A stretch of 64,000 nt of DNA from Flavobacteriaceae bacterium. GTDB taxonomy: Bacteria > Bacteroidota > Bacteroidia > Flavobacteriales > Flavobacteriaceae. Of the stretch, positions 40,444 through 50,931 are shown piece after piece. Under the pieces are notes generated by a model, which ran no database searches, was not told where the DNA came from, and saw only the letters and a list, made by a program, of their open reading frames with translations. A program made the translations under genes and the position numbers. Numbering within the stretch: position 1 is the stretch's first letter; each line of letters starts with the position of its first letter. Where the stretch lies: NCBI GenBank assembly GCA_002723075.1, contig PBNJ01000022.1, positions 1-64,000 of the forward strand, given 5' to 3'.

Positions 40444-41352
40444 ATGGTCAAACTTTCGGTTCATATTTTAACATATAACTCAGAGGCGTTTATTTCAAGG
40501 TGTCTAAGTTCAATAATTGAGCAAAAAACCAACTTTCCATACGAAATCGTAATTGGTGATGATGCATCTACAGACAAAACAGTTGACATTATCAATTCAT
40601 ATACAAACATACTAGATAAAATAAAATTAAAAATTCATGACAGTAATTTGGGGGTGTTAAATAATTTTATTGACACGCTACAAAGATGTAACGGCAAATA
40701 CATCTTTGATATTGCTGGCGACGATTGGTTGTCAGACCCCTATGCGCTTCAAACCTTAGTGAATGAACTGGATCAAAACCCAACTTTTGGTTTTGTCGAT
40801 AGTGGGTTTGACTGTTACTACCAACGATCTGGCAAAATCAAATCATTTGTCAATAAAAACATCGTAACATCAGCGAAAGAAGAGTATATCAATAGGCACA
40901 AAATTTTTGGTACAAGTTTTATGGGGTGCTGTTACAGGAAATCTTCAATTGAAAAATATGTGGACTTTGACGAGTACAGAAATCAACAAATTGATTTTGA
41001 AGATTACCCAATTTTGACAGATTTAATGATGAATTCTGACTTTGGGCTGATCCCAAAAGCATTAAGCGTATATCGCAAACACAGGGATTCTCACTCTCAC
41101 AAAGCAGATTCTTATTTAAAAGTCAAATTATATTTTGCAGAAAAGTACAACTACTCCAAAACCGAGGTAACAAAAATCCATCAAGTCCATGACGAACACA
41201 TGCTTCACAACGCCAGTTTGACTAGTAACAAAAAATCTGGGCGCAAACATTATAAACCCTTGCGCAGACCTATCCTACGTAATTTCGTGTATTTTGTATC
41301 AAGCCAAAGTCACGTCGCAAGAAAATTCTTTACTCTTTTTCGAAAAATCTAA
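40444..41352 (+). CDS. Glycosyltransferase family 2
   Basis: SVHILTYNSEAFISRCLSSIIEQKTNFPYEIVIGDDASTDKTVDII ... IAGDDWLSDP. Confidence 0.9.
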   Translation: MVKLSVHILTYNSEAFISRCLSSIIEQKTNFPYEIVIGDDASTDKTVDIINSYTNILDKIKLKIHDSNLGVLNNFIDTLQRCNGKYIFDIAGDDWLSDPYALQTLVNELDQNPTFGFVDSGFDCYYQRSGKIKSFVNKNIVTSAKEEYINRHKIFGTSFMGCCYRKSSIEKYVDFDEYRNQQIDFEDYPILTDLMMNSDFGLIPKALSVYRKHRDSHSHKADSYLKVKLYFAEKYNYSKTEVTKIHQVHDEHMLHNASLTSNKKSGRKHYKPLRRPILRNFVYFVSSQSHVARKFFTLFRKI

Positions 41353-42601
41353 AATGCTTTCCGAAGTAAATCACCACCCACAACAAATACAAGAAATAGG
41401 TCCCTGCAAAAGCCATAGACGCTCCAACGACTCCGTATAGTTCTACAAGAAATACGCTCAGACCAAAAAATACAAGGCCTGAAATCAACTCTGATAAAAC
41501 AAAGACTGTTGTTAGTTTTTTGGCAATCATAATAAATGAAAAGGTAAACGAAAGCAGTTTTAAAAACGTGCCCAACAACTCCCATTTCAACAGAAATATT
41601 GTTTCTAGAAAACTCGATGCGTATAACAATGGAATGACATCATTACCAAACCAAAAGATTAGCAACATCGCAGGGAAAGCCACGACAAATAAAAATTTAA
41701 CACCCCAAAAAACAACTTTCAACATTTCCTGTCCTGTATTGGCTTCAACGAGTTTTGGTAAATAATACAAGGATATTGATGAAATTGCCAAACCGCTTAT
41801 AAAGAGTGATAATCTACTATACCCCTCCCAATAAGAAGCAAGTTCAACCCCTGAATGTTCAACAAGCAAGCTTCGAATGACAATTAATAAAGATGGGAAA
41901 ACCATGGCCGCAACAGCTGACATCAATGTAAAAGACAGTACAGGCTTAAATACAAACAGGCGAAAAGGTTTGCCAAAAAGCATCTGACCAAAATGCCATG
42001 ATTTACGAATATGAAACCAATAGGTCAAAAGCATGATCACACTTGGAACAAACACGCTCAAAACCAGCCCGAGCTTATTTGTATAATAAATCAAAGCAGT
42101 AGAGACCCCCAAAGTCAACAGAGCAGAAATCAAAGTTGATTGCACGATGATTTTATACGATTTCAAGCCATGAAAAAAGGATTGCATCAGGGTATGAAAA
42201 ACAAAGCAGAGCAAACTCAACACAATCCCCCCTGTAAGCCAAGGAATAAGATTACGATCGTTTTCACCGAGCTGTAAAAGATTCAAGATTTGGTCATATA
42301 GAATAAAATAAAGAGCAGTGGAAATAAAAAATCCAACGAGCATAAGTGATAAGCATGCCTGTAAAATAAATGTTTGACGGTCTTTATATTCTCCTGAAAG
42401 GTACTTCACCGCACCTTCATATACCCCTGCCCCGCTGATTTGTTGTAGAATCGTGAATACACTTTTTAAATTTCCTACAAATAACAAAGCAGGAGAACCT
42501 AAAAACACAACAATCATTTTATTGATAACAAGTGAAGAAATGGCTTTGACAAACTGCGCAATCCCGTTTAGAACTGTGTAAAACGTCCCTTTTGAAATCA
42601 T
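41330..42601 (-). CDS. O-antigen translocase / Wzx-type polysaccharide flippase
   Basis: MISKGTFYTVLNGIAQFVKAISSLVINKMIVVFLGSPALLFVGNLKSVFTILQQISGAGVYEGAVKYLSG plus multiple TM helices. Confidence 0.85.
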   Translation of the reverse strand: MISKGTFYTVLNGIAQFVKAISSLVINKMIVVFLGSPALLFVGNLKSVFTILQQISGAGVYEGAVKYLSGEYKDRQTFILQACLSLMLVGFFISTALYFILYDQILNLLQLGENDRNLIPWLTGGIVLSLLCFVFHTLMQSFFHGLKSYKIIVQSTLISALLTLGVSTALIYYTNKLGLVLSVFVPSVIMLLTYWFHIRKSWHFGQMLFGKPFRLFVFKPVLSFTLMSAVAAMVFPSLLIVIRSLLVEHSGVELASYWEGYSRLSLFISGLAISSISLYYLPKLVEANTGQEMLKVVFWGVKFLFVVAFPAMLLIFWFGNDVIPLLYASSFLETIFLLKWELLGTFLKLLSFTFSFIMIAKKLTTVFVLSELISGLVFFGLSVFLVELYGVVGASMAFAGTYFLYLLWVVIYFGKHFRFFEKE

Positions 42602-43605
42602 CAGTTCATCAGCTTTTCGAGAATGGAATAATTTGCGATGTTGATCTTATAAAAATCATGGGTCAGGGCGCTCCCTCCAAAACTCTCTTTCCAATAACTC
42701 AATGTATGATTAAGCACTCGACCATTGTCCTCGTTGGAGTGACCAAAACTAAAATAGTCAAATTCACTGCTCTTCTTTTGAATAATATGAGCAAATAGTG
42801 CAGAAAGTGCATCCGTAGATTTCCCATAAGGGGTTGCAGAAATATATTGTGCCAAAGATGTTTTTCTGGTGTTGAACAAGGTTGTTCCGCCTAGGATTTT
42901 ATCTCCTTCATAAATATCGTATTGTTTGATATGATCTGGAAATGTATCTTTTAAGAACTGAATTTCTTGAAGAGAATGGACGGGTGTACCCCCATGGCTA
43001 ATCTGCAAATTGGGAATTAGGACCTCATTCCAAAAGGGTTCCATATTGTCTGTTTCATGGATTTGAAAATCGTATGAATTAGCCGATTTAATTTTTCGCT
43101 TTCGATTTTCATTGGGTTTAAAGGAAGATGGCCGTAAACAAATCGCAGCGTCTCTGCGATATAGTTCCGCTTGGACAACAAACAAAGCATATTGAATTTC
43201 TTCCGATGGCTGTAGGTGATAAAGAGCTGGGGTTTGCTTGATGATGAGATTTAAAAATCCTTTGTCGGCATAGTATTTCAATAGTACTGCAAAAGCAGCC
43301 AAAGCATCACTGAGCTTTATTTGTTTTGGCAACACCAATCCCCCATAACTCAAACCTTGATGAGAATAAATTGTATGTCCATCACTGTTGGCCGGAAAAA
43401 CGGCAATAAGCTTTTCGTTCTTGTAAACCAACAGTGAAGCATCTGTAAAACGGTCGCCATGATAAGCGATAAATTTACGCGTGAGCATAAAAGTTCCATT
43501 TTTGGATCTTTCTACAAAATCATCCCAAGCTTTACTAAGGGAATCCGTACATCGCTCAATTTTATATCCTCTCATGAACTGAACAGAAAACGTAAAATTA
43601 CTCAA
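42601..43605 (-). CDS. GNAT/FemAB-like acyltransferase
   Basis: ERSKNGTFMLTRKFIAYHGDRFTDASLLVYKNEKLIAVFPAN and GDKILGGTTLFNT..SLAQYISATPYGK; adjacent to the flippase (shared TGA/ATG junction). Confidence 0.7.
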   Translation of the reverse strand: MSNFTFSVQFMRGYKIERCTDSLSKAWDDFVERSKNGTFMLTRKFIAYHGDRFTDASLLVYKNEKLIAVFPANSDGHTIYSHQGLSYGGLVLPKQIKLSDALAAFAVLLKYYADKGFLNLIIKQTPALYHLQPSEEIQYALFVVQAELYRRDAAICLRPSSFKPNENRKRKIKSANSYDFQIHETDNMEPFWNEVLIPNLQISHGGTPVHSLQEIQFLKDTFPDHIKQYDIYEGDKILGGTTLFNTRKTSLAQYISATPYGKSTDALSALFAHIIQKKSSEFDYFSFGHSNEDNGRVLNHTLSYWKESFGGSALTHDFYKINIANYSILEKLMN

Positions 43606-43609
43606 TAAA

Positions 43610-45421
43610 TTACCCGAATTGTTTTTCCTGTCGTTTGCGCACGTTTTCGTCGAGGTAGATTTTACGCAATCGTTGGGAGTTTGGGGTCACCTCCACATAC
43701 TCATCTTTTTGAATATACTCCAATGCCTCTTCTAAGCTAAACTGAATTGGCGGTGCGAGCTTGACTTTATCATCAGATCCCGCAGCACGTACATTGGATA
43801 GTTTTTTGGTTTTGGTCACATTGACAACCAAATCATCCGCTCGCGAATTTTCACCAATTACCTGTCCCGTATAAATTTCTTCTCCAGGGTGAATGAAAAA
43901 TTTACCGCGGTCTTGCAATTTGTCCAAGGAATAAGGGATAGCTGTTCCCTTCTCCATCGAAATCAAAGAGCCATTGATTCTCCCTTGAATCTCCCCTTTG
44001 AAGGGTTCGAATGCAGTAAATCGGTGATTCATAATAGCCTCTCCCGCTGTCGCGGTGAGAAGTTGGTTTCGCAAGCCAATAATTCCGCGTGATGGGATCT
44101 TGAATGAGCAAATCATTCGTCCTCCTTTTGGCTCCATCGCTACGATCTCACCTTTTCGTGTAGTAACCATTTCAACTGCTTTACCAGAAACCTCCTCTGG
44201 CAAATCAATAGTAAGTTCTTCTACAGGTTCGTACTTTTTTCCATCAATCTCTTTGACGATGACTTGTGGCTGCCCGATTTGGAGCTCATACCCCTCTCTC
44301 CGCATGGTTTCGATTAGCACGGACAAATGCAACACCCCACGTCCATATACGATAAACTTGTCAGCTGTTTCGGTTTCTTCCAAACGCATGGCAAGGTTCC
44401 GTTCGAGTTCTCTCTCCAAGCGGTCTTTGATATGACGAGACGTTACAAATTTTCCTTCTTTTCCAAAAAAGGGCGAATCATTGATGGTGAACAACATACT
44501 CATCGTGGGCTCATCAATCGCAATGGTTGGCAGTCCTTCGGGAGATTCGATATCCGCAACAGTATCACCGATTTCAAAATCATCTAAACCGACAATGGCG
44601 CACAAGTCTCCCGCACCTACTTCTTCTACCTTTTTTCTTCCTAGTCCGTCAAAAACGAGTAATTCTTTGATTTTGGACTTCACGATTGAACCATCCCTTT
44701 TGACTAATGAAACTGCATCAGATGCTTTTAGCACACCTCGTTGCAATCGACCAATGGCAATCCGACCTGTGAATGAAGAATAATCCAATGAGGTGATCAG
44801 CATTTGTTTGGTTCCGTCTTCTACTTTTGGGGAAGGGATATGTTTGATGACAGCATCCAGTAAGGGTTCAACCGAATCTGTTTGGACTTGATAATCCTCC
44901 GACATCCAGTTGTGTTTTGCTGATCCGTATAAGACTGGAAAATCAAGTTGCCATTCTTCTGCACCGAGCTCAAACATCAAGTCAAAAACCGCTTCATATA
45001 CCTCTTCAGGAGTGCAGTTTTCTTTATCGACTTTATTGATAACGACTATGGGTTTTAGCTTTAGACCAATTGCTTTTTGCAAAACAAAGCGAGTTTGAGG
45101 CATGGGTCCCTCAAAGGCATCAACCAACAACAAAACACCATCAGCCATGTTAAGAACACGCTCAACTTCGCCGCCAAAATCGGCGTGACCAGGCGTATCA
45201 ATAATATTGATTTTATTGCCCTTATACGGAACAGAAACGTTTTTTGAGAGTATCGTAATGCCTCGTTCACGTTCCAAGTCATTGTTGTCGAGAATCAGCT
45301 CGCCCTTAGATTCATTTTCACGAAAAAGTTGGCAGTGATGAAGAATTTTATCAACCAAAGTTGTCTTACCATGGTCTACGTGCGCAATAATTGCAATGTT
45401 TCGGATGTTTTTCATTTCCAA
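43610..45421 (-). CDS. typA: Translational GTPase TypA/BipA
   Basis: NIAIIAHVDHGKTTLVDKIL, GITILSKNVSVPYKGNKINIIDTPGHADFGGEVERVLNMADGVLLLVDAFEGPMPQTRFVL. Confidence 0.97.
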   Translation of the reverse strand: MEMKNIRNIAIIAHVDHGKTTLVDKILHHCQLFRENESKGELILDNNDLERERGITILSKNVSVPYKGNKINIIDTPGHADFGGEVERVLNMADGVLLLVDAFEGPMPQTRFVLQKAIGLKLKPIVVINKVDKENCTPEEVYEAVFDLMFELGAEEWQLDFPVLYGSAKHNWMSEDYQVQTDSVEPLLDAVIKHIPSPKVEDGTKQMLITSLDYSSFTGRIAIGRLQRGVLKASDAVSLVKRDGSIVKSKIKELLVFDGLGRKKVEEVGAGDLCAIVGLDDFEIGDTVADIESPEGLPTIAIDEPTMSMLFTINDSPFFGKEGKFVTSRHIKDRLERELERNLAMRLEETETADKFIVYGRGVLHLSVLIETMRREGYELQIGQPQVIVKEIDGKKYEPVEELTIDLPEEVSGKAVEMVTTRKGEIVAMEPKGGRMICSFKIPSRGIIGLRNQLLTATAGEAIMNHRFTAFEPFKGEIQGRINGSLISMEKGTAIPYSLDKLQDRGKFFIHPGEEIYTGQVIGENSRADDLVVNVTKTKKLSNVRAAGSDDKVKLAPPIQFSLEEALEYIQKDEYVEVTPNSQRLRKIYLDENVRKRQEKQFG

Positions 45422-45500
45422 TTTTATCGGCGCAAATGTACATTTTTTACGGCGAGTTCGTTGATTTCTTAAGCAAATCCTAAATCAGTATTTTTACATC

Positions 45501-46310
45501 ATGAAATCATTTCAAGATTGTCTATCAACCTCTAACTCCTTTTTCCTTCTTGCTGGCCCTTGTGCGATTGAGGGAGAGGAAATGGCGATGCGAATCGCAG
45601 AGCATATGGTTAAGATCACAGAGCAACTTGGAATTCCTTTTGTATTTAAAGGGAGCTTTAAGAAAGCAAATCGCAGTCGTTTGGACAGTTTTATAGGCAT
45701 TGGAGATGAAAAAGCATTAAAAATTCTACAAAAAGTAGGTGTTGAATTCGGAGTTCCAACAGTTACCGATATTCACGAAGCCGATGATGCTGTAAAAGCA
45801 GCTGAATTTGTAGATGTCCTTCAAATCCCTGCCTTTTTGGTTCGTCAAACAGATTTGATCGTCGCCGCTGCGAAAACAGGAAAATACATCAACTTAAAAA
45901 AAGGACAGTTTATGAGTCCTGAAAGCATGCAACACGCAGTTGTGAAAGTAACTGATTCTTCTAATGAAAACGTCTGGATTACTGATCGCGGAACCATGTT
46001 TGGATATCAGGACTTGGTGGTTGACTTTCGTGGGATTCCTGTGATGAAAGCTTTCGCACCTACGATTTTGGATGTGACTCATTCATTGCAACAGCCCAAT
46101 CAGGTAAGCGGTGTGACAGGTGGACGCCCTGAAATGATTGAAACAATGGCACGAGCAGGGATTGCAGCTGGTGTTGATGGTCTGTTTATGGAAACTCATT
46201 TTGATACAAAACATGCAAAGAGTGATAGCGGAAATATGCTTCCGTTGGAACTCATGGAAGGTCTTTTAACACGACTTCACAAGCTTTACCAAGCTACTAC
46301 CGCATTGTAA
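45501..46310 (+). CDS. kdsA: 3-deoxy-8-phosphooctulonate synthase (KDO-8-P synthase)
   Basis: LLAGPCAIEGEEMAMRIAEHM, FKGSFKKANRSRLDSFIGIGDEKAL, DVLQIPAFLVRQTDLIVAAAKTG, FMETHFDTKHAKSDSGNMLPL. Confidence 0.96.
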   Translation: MKSFQDCLSTSNSFFLLAGPCAIEGEEMAMRIAEHMVKITEQLGIPFVFKGSFKKANRSRLDSFIGIGDEKALKILQKVGVEFGVPTVTDIHEADDAVKAAEFVDVLQIPAFLVRQTDLIVAAAKTGKYINLKKGQFMSPESMQHAVVKVTDSSNENVWITDRGTMFGYQDLVVDFRGIPVMKAFAPTILDVTHSLQQPNQVSGVTGGRPEMIETMARAGIAAGVDGLFMETHFDTKHAKSDSGNMLPLELMEGLLTRLHKLYQATTAL

Positions 46311-46332
46311 TTCATCTTCAGCTGAAAAATGT

Positions 46333-46340
46333 TATTTTTG
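46333..46340 (+). promoter_or_regulatory. Candidate -7 element (TATTTTTG) for ssrA
   Basis: Exact TAnnTTTG match about 40 nt upstream of the mature tmRNA 5' end; -33 not convincing. Confidence 0.35.
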
Positions 46341-46379
46341 CAATGCTCTACTTTTTGAGAAAGTTCATTGAAACACATC

Positions 46380-46779
46380 GGGGTCGACTGGTATTGACAG
46401 CGAGATAGATGTGACGGTAAGCAAGTCGAGCGCTGGACTACAGCTCGTAAATCTCATAGTACCACCATTTTAAATGGCGAGAATAACTACGCTCTTGCAG
46501 CCTAATCGACTGAATTATAGTAAGTCCAGGCCTTTGTCCCACTAGGTGGGAAGGTAAGATGTCTTGGTGCGGCCCTTGTTGACGGCAACACAATTCAAGG
46601 CACCATTAAAGTCAACATAGAAATCTTGGTGCTTCGACAGGATTTTAAATCAAAGAAGATAAGGTATGGATAGGCGGTTTTCGGTCAGTCTATATTCGAA
46701 AATTAAACGAAAACTAAACTTGTAGAAAGCAGTTGTGTCACTTGTTTGGACGAGGGTTCGATTCCCTCCGACTCCACCA
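46380..46779 (+). ncRNA. ssrA: tmRNA (one-piece), tag peptide GENNYALAA
   Basis: 5' GGGGTCGACTGG..., 3' GGTTCGATTCCCTCCGACTCCACCA; acceptor GGGGTCG/CGACTCC includes G3.U70. Tag ORF GGC GAG AAT AAC TAC GCT CTT GCA GCC TAA at 46476-46505. Confidence 0.97.
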
Positions 46780-46828
46780 AACCGGACAAACTCATATTTT
46801 TTGAGATTTGTCCTTTATCAACAATAAA

Positions 46829-48175
46829 TTAATAGATAAATACCTTCCACAATTTATAGCCACCAACAACGAGAGTTAAGCCTATAACTCCCTGAAGTAG
46901 TGTTGCAAATGTGTGGGTTCGATAGGCTTCTCGTACACTCATACCGCTCATCTGTGTGACAACCCAAAAATATGAATCGTTTGCATGAGAAACTGTCATA
47001 GATCCAACACCTAATGACAGAATAGCCCATACTTTACCCATTTCACTATCTAATCCCAACATGGGTAAAATAGGTAAGATGATGGAAGAAGAAGTAATAA
47101 TGGCAATTGTTGATGACCCTTGCGCAGTTTTAAGTAATGCGGCGATACAAAATGGAATTAAAATTCCAAGTTCGGTCAATGAAGAAAACCGCATAATATG
47201 ATCTTCCATTTGAATCGTTTGAATAATCGTAGCAAGTGCACCTCCCATGGAAGTTATCATAATAATTGGAAAGGCTTGAATCGTACCTCTTCGGAGAACA
47301 TCATACAAAAAAGTATTATGATTTTTAGGTTTCAATCTAAAAGAGAAGATAGCGCCGATAGCAAGTGCAATTGTAGGAGACGTTAACCACTTTAAGGCTG
47401 ATGTTAATCTCAGTTCTTGGTTGAGCTGTAGGGTAAACGCTCCAGAAACCATGAGAATAATTGGTAAAAGAATTGGCATCAATGTTTTGTATAAGTTGAA
47501 ATTATCACTATTCATTTGAACGGTTTGCTTCTCAAGTGAGGATACCTTTGGAGATAGTAAAGAACCCTCCCTTATGATGATATAATATCCGTACAAGCTG
47601 CCAATAAAAACTAAAATAAATGCCAAAATACCGCCAGCAATTACGAGGTAAAAAAGGTTAGTGACTTCCAGGTTAGCAGCGGCTACTAAGGGTCCAGGAG
47701 TCGGAGGAACCAGAACATGTGGAGCAAAAAGACCTGTTGATAGTGCAACAGTTAAACCCTTTAAGGAGACTTTAGATTGTTGAGAAATCGACTTGTTTAG
47801 TTGTGATAGTATAATAAAAGCAGCATCACAAAAAACAGGGATTGAAACCAAATACCCAATCACACCAACACCAAATGGCATTGGCAAGCGGCCTAGAAAA
47901 AACAAAATTCGCTTTGCTAAATAAACAGATCCCGAAGACAATTCAAGTGATGCACCAATCATTGTTCCAAAAAAGATAAGCAACCCAACGCCACTAAAAA
48001 TTTTCCAAAACCCTGTCAGTAAATACTCTACTGTAGTTGAAGAGTCATAACCGAGTGCCATAGCCATACAAATTGAAGCCAGAAACAATACCCAAAAAGG
48101 ATGAAGTTTTGTATAGCTTACCAAAATGATTAAGCAAACTATGACCAAGAATATGACTCCAACTGATGTAAACAA
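46829..48175 (-). CDS. GntP family gluconate/organic acid:H+ symporter
   Basis: About 12 TM segments; FAPHVLVPPTPGPLVAAANLEVTN, ALLKTAQGSSTIAIITSSSI, SVGANDSYFW-like motif (GSMTVSHANDSYFWVVTQMSGM). Confidence 0.88.
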   Translation of the reverse strand: MFTSVGVIFLVIVCLIILVSYTKLHPFWVLFLASICMAMALGYDSSTTVEYLLTGFWKIFSGVGLLIFFGTMIGASLELSSGSVYLAKRILFFLGRLPMPFGVGVIGYLVSIPVFCDAAFIILSQLNKSISQQSKVSLKGLTVALSTGLFAPHVLVPPTPGPLVAAANLEVTNLFYLVIAGGILAFILVFIGSLYGYYIIIREGSLLSPKVSSLEKQTVQMNSDNFNLYKTLMPILLPIILMVSGAFTLQLNQELRLTSALKWLTSPTIALAIGAIFSFRLKPKNHNTFLYDVLRRGTIQAFPIIMITSMGGALATIIQTIQMEDHIMRFSSLTELGILIPFCIAALLKTAQGSSTIAIITSSSIILPILPMLGLDSEMGKVWAILSLGVGSMTVSHANDSYFWVVTQMSGMSVREAYRTHTFATLLQGVIGLTLVVGGYKLWKVFIY

Positions 48176-48178
48176 ATC

Positions 48179-49303
48179 CTAAATTTTAAAAGTGCTAAAG
48201 ATTTCCACTAGCTTCATTTCGAGCAATTCTGCGGCTCGATCCATGGCCTCATCTATGCTCATGTTATCTTTTTTAGTTTGAAAAATTTGTAAGCTCGGAA
48301 ATTCAGTCAAATGCTTTTCCATCGCTTGTCCTGCCACAATATAAGTTAATACCTTATGTTTTTGGGCGATTTTTGCAATTCGATAGGGCAGTTTTCCGTG
48401 CATGCTCTGTTGATCAAAGCAGCCTTCACCTGTAAGCACTAGATCAGCTTTCTGGATTGCTGTCTCTAGATCAGTTATTTTTGAAAGTATATCGAAACCA
48501 TTCTCAATCTTTGAACCAAAAAAAGCATGCAATCCTGCCGATACACCTCCAGCAGCTCCCCCACTAACAAGAGGAAAAACATTACAATTCAATTCGTTGA
48601 TGAATAAAGTTCCAAAATGTTTGCTTCCATCCTCAAGTTTTTGAATTGTTTCATCATCTGCTCCCTTTTGTGCTGCATAAGTATAAGCAGCGCCTTTGGG
48701 ACCAGCTAAAGGATTTGTAACATCGCATGCGACAACCCAATTTGCCTGTTTTGCCAATGGGCTGAGTTGACTAATGTCAATTGATGCAATTGATGTTAAA
48801 TTTCCTCCGCATGGCTGAATTTCTCGTTTGTTGTGATTCAATAACCTTCCGCCCAAAGCAGTAAAAATACCGGCTCCCATATCATGAGTACTGCTTCCGC
48901 CGATTCCTAAGTAAATATTCTCACAACCCTTGTTAAGTGCATCTTTGATTTGTAGACCTGTACCTAAGGTAGATGTCACAAGTGGATTGCGTTCACTGGC
49001 ATGAAGTTGGGTAAGACCAGAAGATTGTGAGAGTTCAATCCAGGCACTATTACCATTTTCAAACAAAAAATATGGGGCATTAATTTTTTTTCCAATGGCA
49101 TTTACAGTTTGACAGTTAATGATTTGACCAGAAATCGAGTCATTTAAAACATCTAATGCTCCTTCTCCACCGTCTGAAAAAGGGAAAAGGGTACAAGTGG
49201 CTTTTGGAATAATGGACTGAAGAACACCATACATGACCTTAGCCACTTCTCGAGCACTTAGGCTCCCTTTAAAAGAGTCCGGAATGACTAGAACATGCAT
49301 CAT
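48179..49303 (-). CDS. Glycerate kinase (GarK/GlxK family)
   Basis: MHVLVIPDSFKGSLSAREVAKVM, PFSDGGEGALDVL, IYLGIGGSSTHDMGAGIFTALGGRLL, CDVTNPLAGPKGAAYTYAAQKGAD, SGGAAGGVSAGLHAFFGS. Confidence 0.95.
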   Translation of the reverse strand: MMHVLVIPDSFKGSLSAREVAKVMYGVLQSIIPKATCTLFPFSDGGEGALDVLNDSISGQIINCQTVNAIGKKINAPYFLFENGNSAWIELSQSSGLTQLHASERNPLVTSTLGTGLQIKDALNKGCENIYLGIGGSSTHDMGAGIFTALGGRLLNHNKREIQPCGGNLTSIASIDISQLSPLAKQANWVVACDVTNPLAGPKGAAYTYAAQKGADDETIQKLEDGSKHFGTLFINELNCNVFPLVSGGAAGGVSAGLHAFFGSKIENGFDILSKITDLETAIQKADLVLTGEGCFDQQSMHGKLPYRIAKIAQKHKVLTYIVAGQAMEKHLTEFPSLQIFQTKKDNMSIDEAMDRAAELLEMKLVEIFSTFKI

Positions 49304-49386
49304 CCATTATTTAGTAAGCTAAAGATAAAAAAATTAACATCCTGATCTTTAAGTCAAAAATCCTCGAACAAGAATTTCTGTTTAAT

Positions 49387-50928
49387 TTAGTGAAAGATGA
49401 CATGTAAGGCTATCAGGCTAAATACAAGAGCCCAACCTAAATTTTCAATTTTTTTATTGGCTGGAAAACATAAAGAATTAAAAGAGTTTAGCCGACCCTT
49501 ACTCGCAAAAATTGCAATAATAAATCCAGTTATAATTACAAGAAAAGCTCTGACAAAATAATTTAATTCTGGAAAAAAAAGATGCAGAAAAATATTTGTT
49601 GGAAAAGTGATGACAAACGCAATTAAAACTGCTTTTTCGTTGGGTTTAATCAGCATGACAGCACTACATATCAAGACAACTATGCCACAATTAATATAGT
49701 ACCGCAAGTTGTTTAGTGTATGTGTAAATGCAGAGCTCGGCGAATTGAATTTAACATCAAGTAAAATCAATCCTGTCAAGATTGCGGTAAACAAGGCAAA
49801 CAAAATTGCCTTTCGCCCTGCTTGGATTTTATCTCGGTCTGATGCCCCTCTATGGATATATTTGGCATATATATCTGTAGACCATAATGTTGCTAATGAA
49901 TTAAATGTTGAATCAACAGTACTCATCAAAGATGCAAATAGTCCACATAAAATGACTCCTTTAACACCAACAGGCAGATAGGTTGATACAAGATATGGAA
50001 AAGCCATATCTGGTTCAGTTAGTGAATCACCCAAAAGTCCATAAAGAGCAATACCAGGTATGACTATGATTATCGCCATAAAATATTTTAAGCATCCACC
50101 TGCAAGCAATCCAATTTGAGCGTGACGAATATTTTTGGCTGCAAGAGCACGCTGCATAACCGTTTGATTTGCACACCAATAGTTGATGTTCAAAAAGAAC
50201 AAACCAAATAAATGAGTCCATGGCAAGGTTGGGTGATCGATCGGCAAGTGTAAATGCATCATTTCTGGTGTTTTGACATAGAGTTGCTGCCAACCCCCGA
50301 GATGATGAACAGCTGTCAAACACACGATGATACCGCCAATTAACAATACACTGAATTGAATAAGATCGGTTTTAACCACAGCACTCAACCCGCCAAAATA
50401 GGTGTATATCGCAGAAAATATTCCCAAAAGGAAAATTAAAATTCCAATCCGAACTACACGATTTGGATGTATAAAGTAAAGTTCATGTTCAAATACCAAA
50501 TCAGCGGCATATGCACCCCAAAATAATGCAGCTCCAAGCGTAATTGTGGCAAAAAGAGAGATGTTCGCAAGTGAATAAAATAAGGCAATACGCTCCCCTA
50601 ACTTTTTGGAGATAAATTCTGTGATTGTAGTGATTTTTTCTCTCAAAAACATCGGAGCAAAAATGAAAGCGCCAAGCAAAATGCCTTGCATAGCATTGAT
50701 TTCAAGGTTTGCTTGTGCCAGTCCGTACAAATATGCAGAGCCCATCATCCCTAAAAACTGATAGCCTTGAATATTTGTGGCTATGGTAGACAAGGCAACT
50801 GAGTACCAACGCAAGCTACGAGAGCTTAAAAAGTAAGCATCTGCAGAGCTATTCGCACTTACTTTAGATTGCAAAGCAATCACCATGATCAGTAAAAAAT
50901 AAATAATTACTATTATAAAGTCGATCAT
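49387..50928 (-). CDS. Sodium:solute symporter (SSS) family transporter
   Basis: SSRSLRWYSVALSTIATNIQGYQFLGMMGSAY; NYWCANQTVMQRALAAKN; FASLMSTVDSTFNSLATLWSTDIY. Confidence 0.92.
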   Translation of the reverse strand: MIDFIIVIIYFLLIMVIALQSKVSANSSADAYFLSSRSLRWYSVALSTIATNIQGYQFLGMMGSAYLYGLAQANLEINAMQGILLGAFIFAPMFLREKITTITEFISKKLGERIALFYSLANISLFATITLGAALFWGAYAADLVFEHELYFIHPNRVVRIGILIFLLGIFSAIYTYFGGLSAVVKTDLIQFSVLLIGGIIVCLTAVHHLGGWQQLYVKTPEMMHLHLPIDHPTLPWTHLFGLFFLNINYWCANQTVMQRALAAKNIRHAQIGLLAGGCLKYFMAIIIVIPGIALYGLLGDSLTEPDMAFPYLVSTYLPVGVKGVILCGLFASLMSTVDSTFNSLATLWSTDIYAKYIHRGASDRDKIQAGRKAILFALFTAILTGLILLDVKFNSPSSAFTHTLNNLRYYINCGIVVLICSAVMLIKPNEKAVLIAFVITFPTNIFLHLFFPELNYFVRAFLVIITGFIIAIFASKGRLNSFNSLCFPANKKIENLGWALVFSLIALHVIFH

Positions 50929-50931
50929 AAA

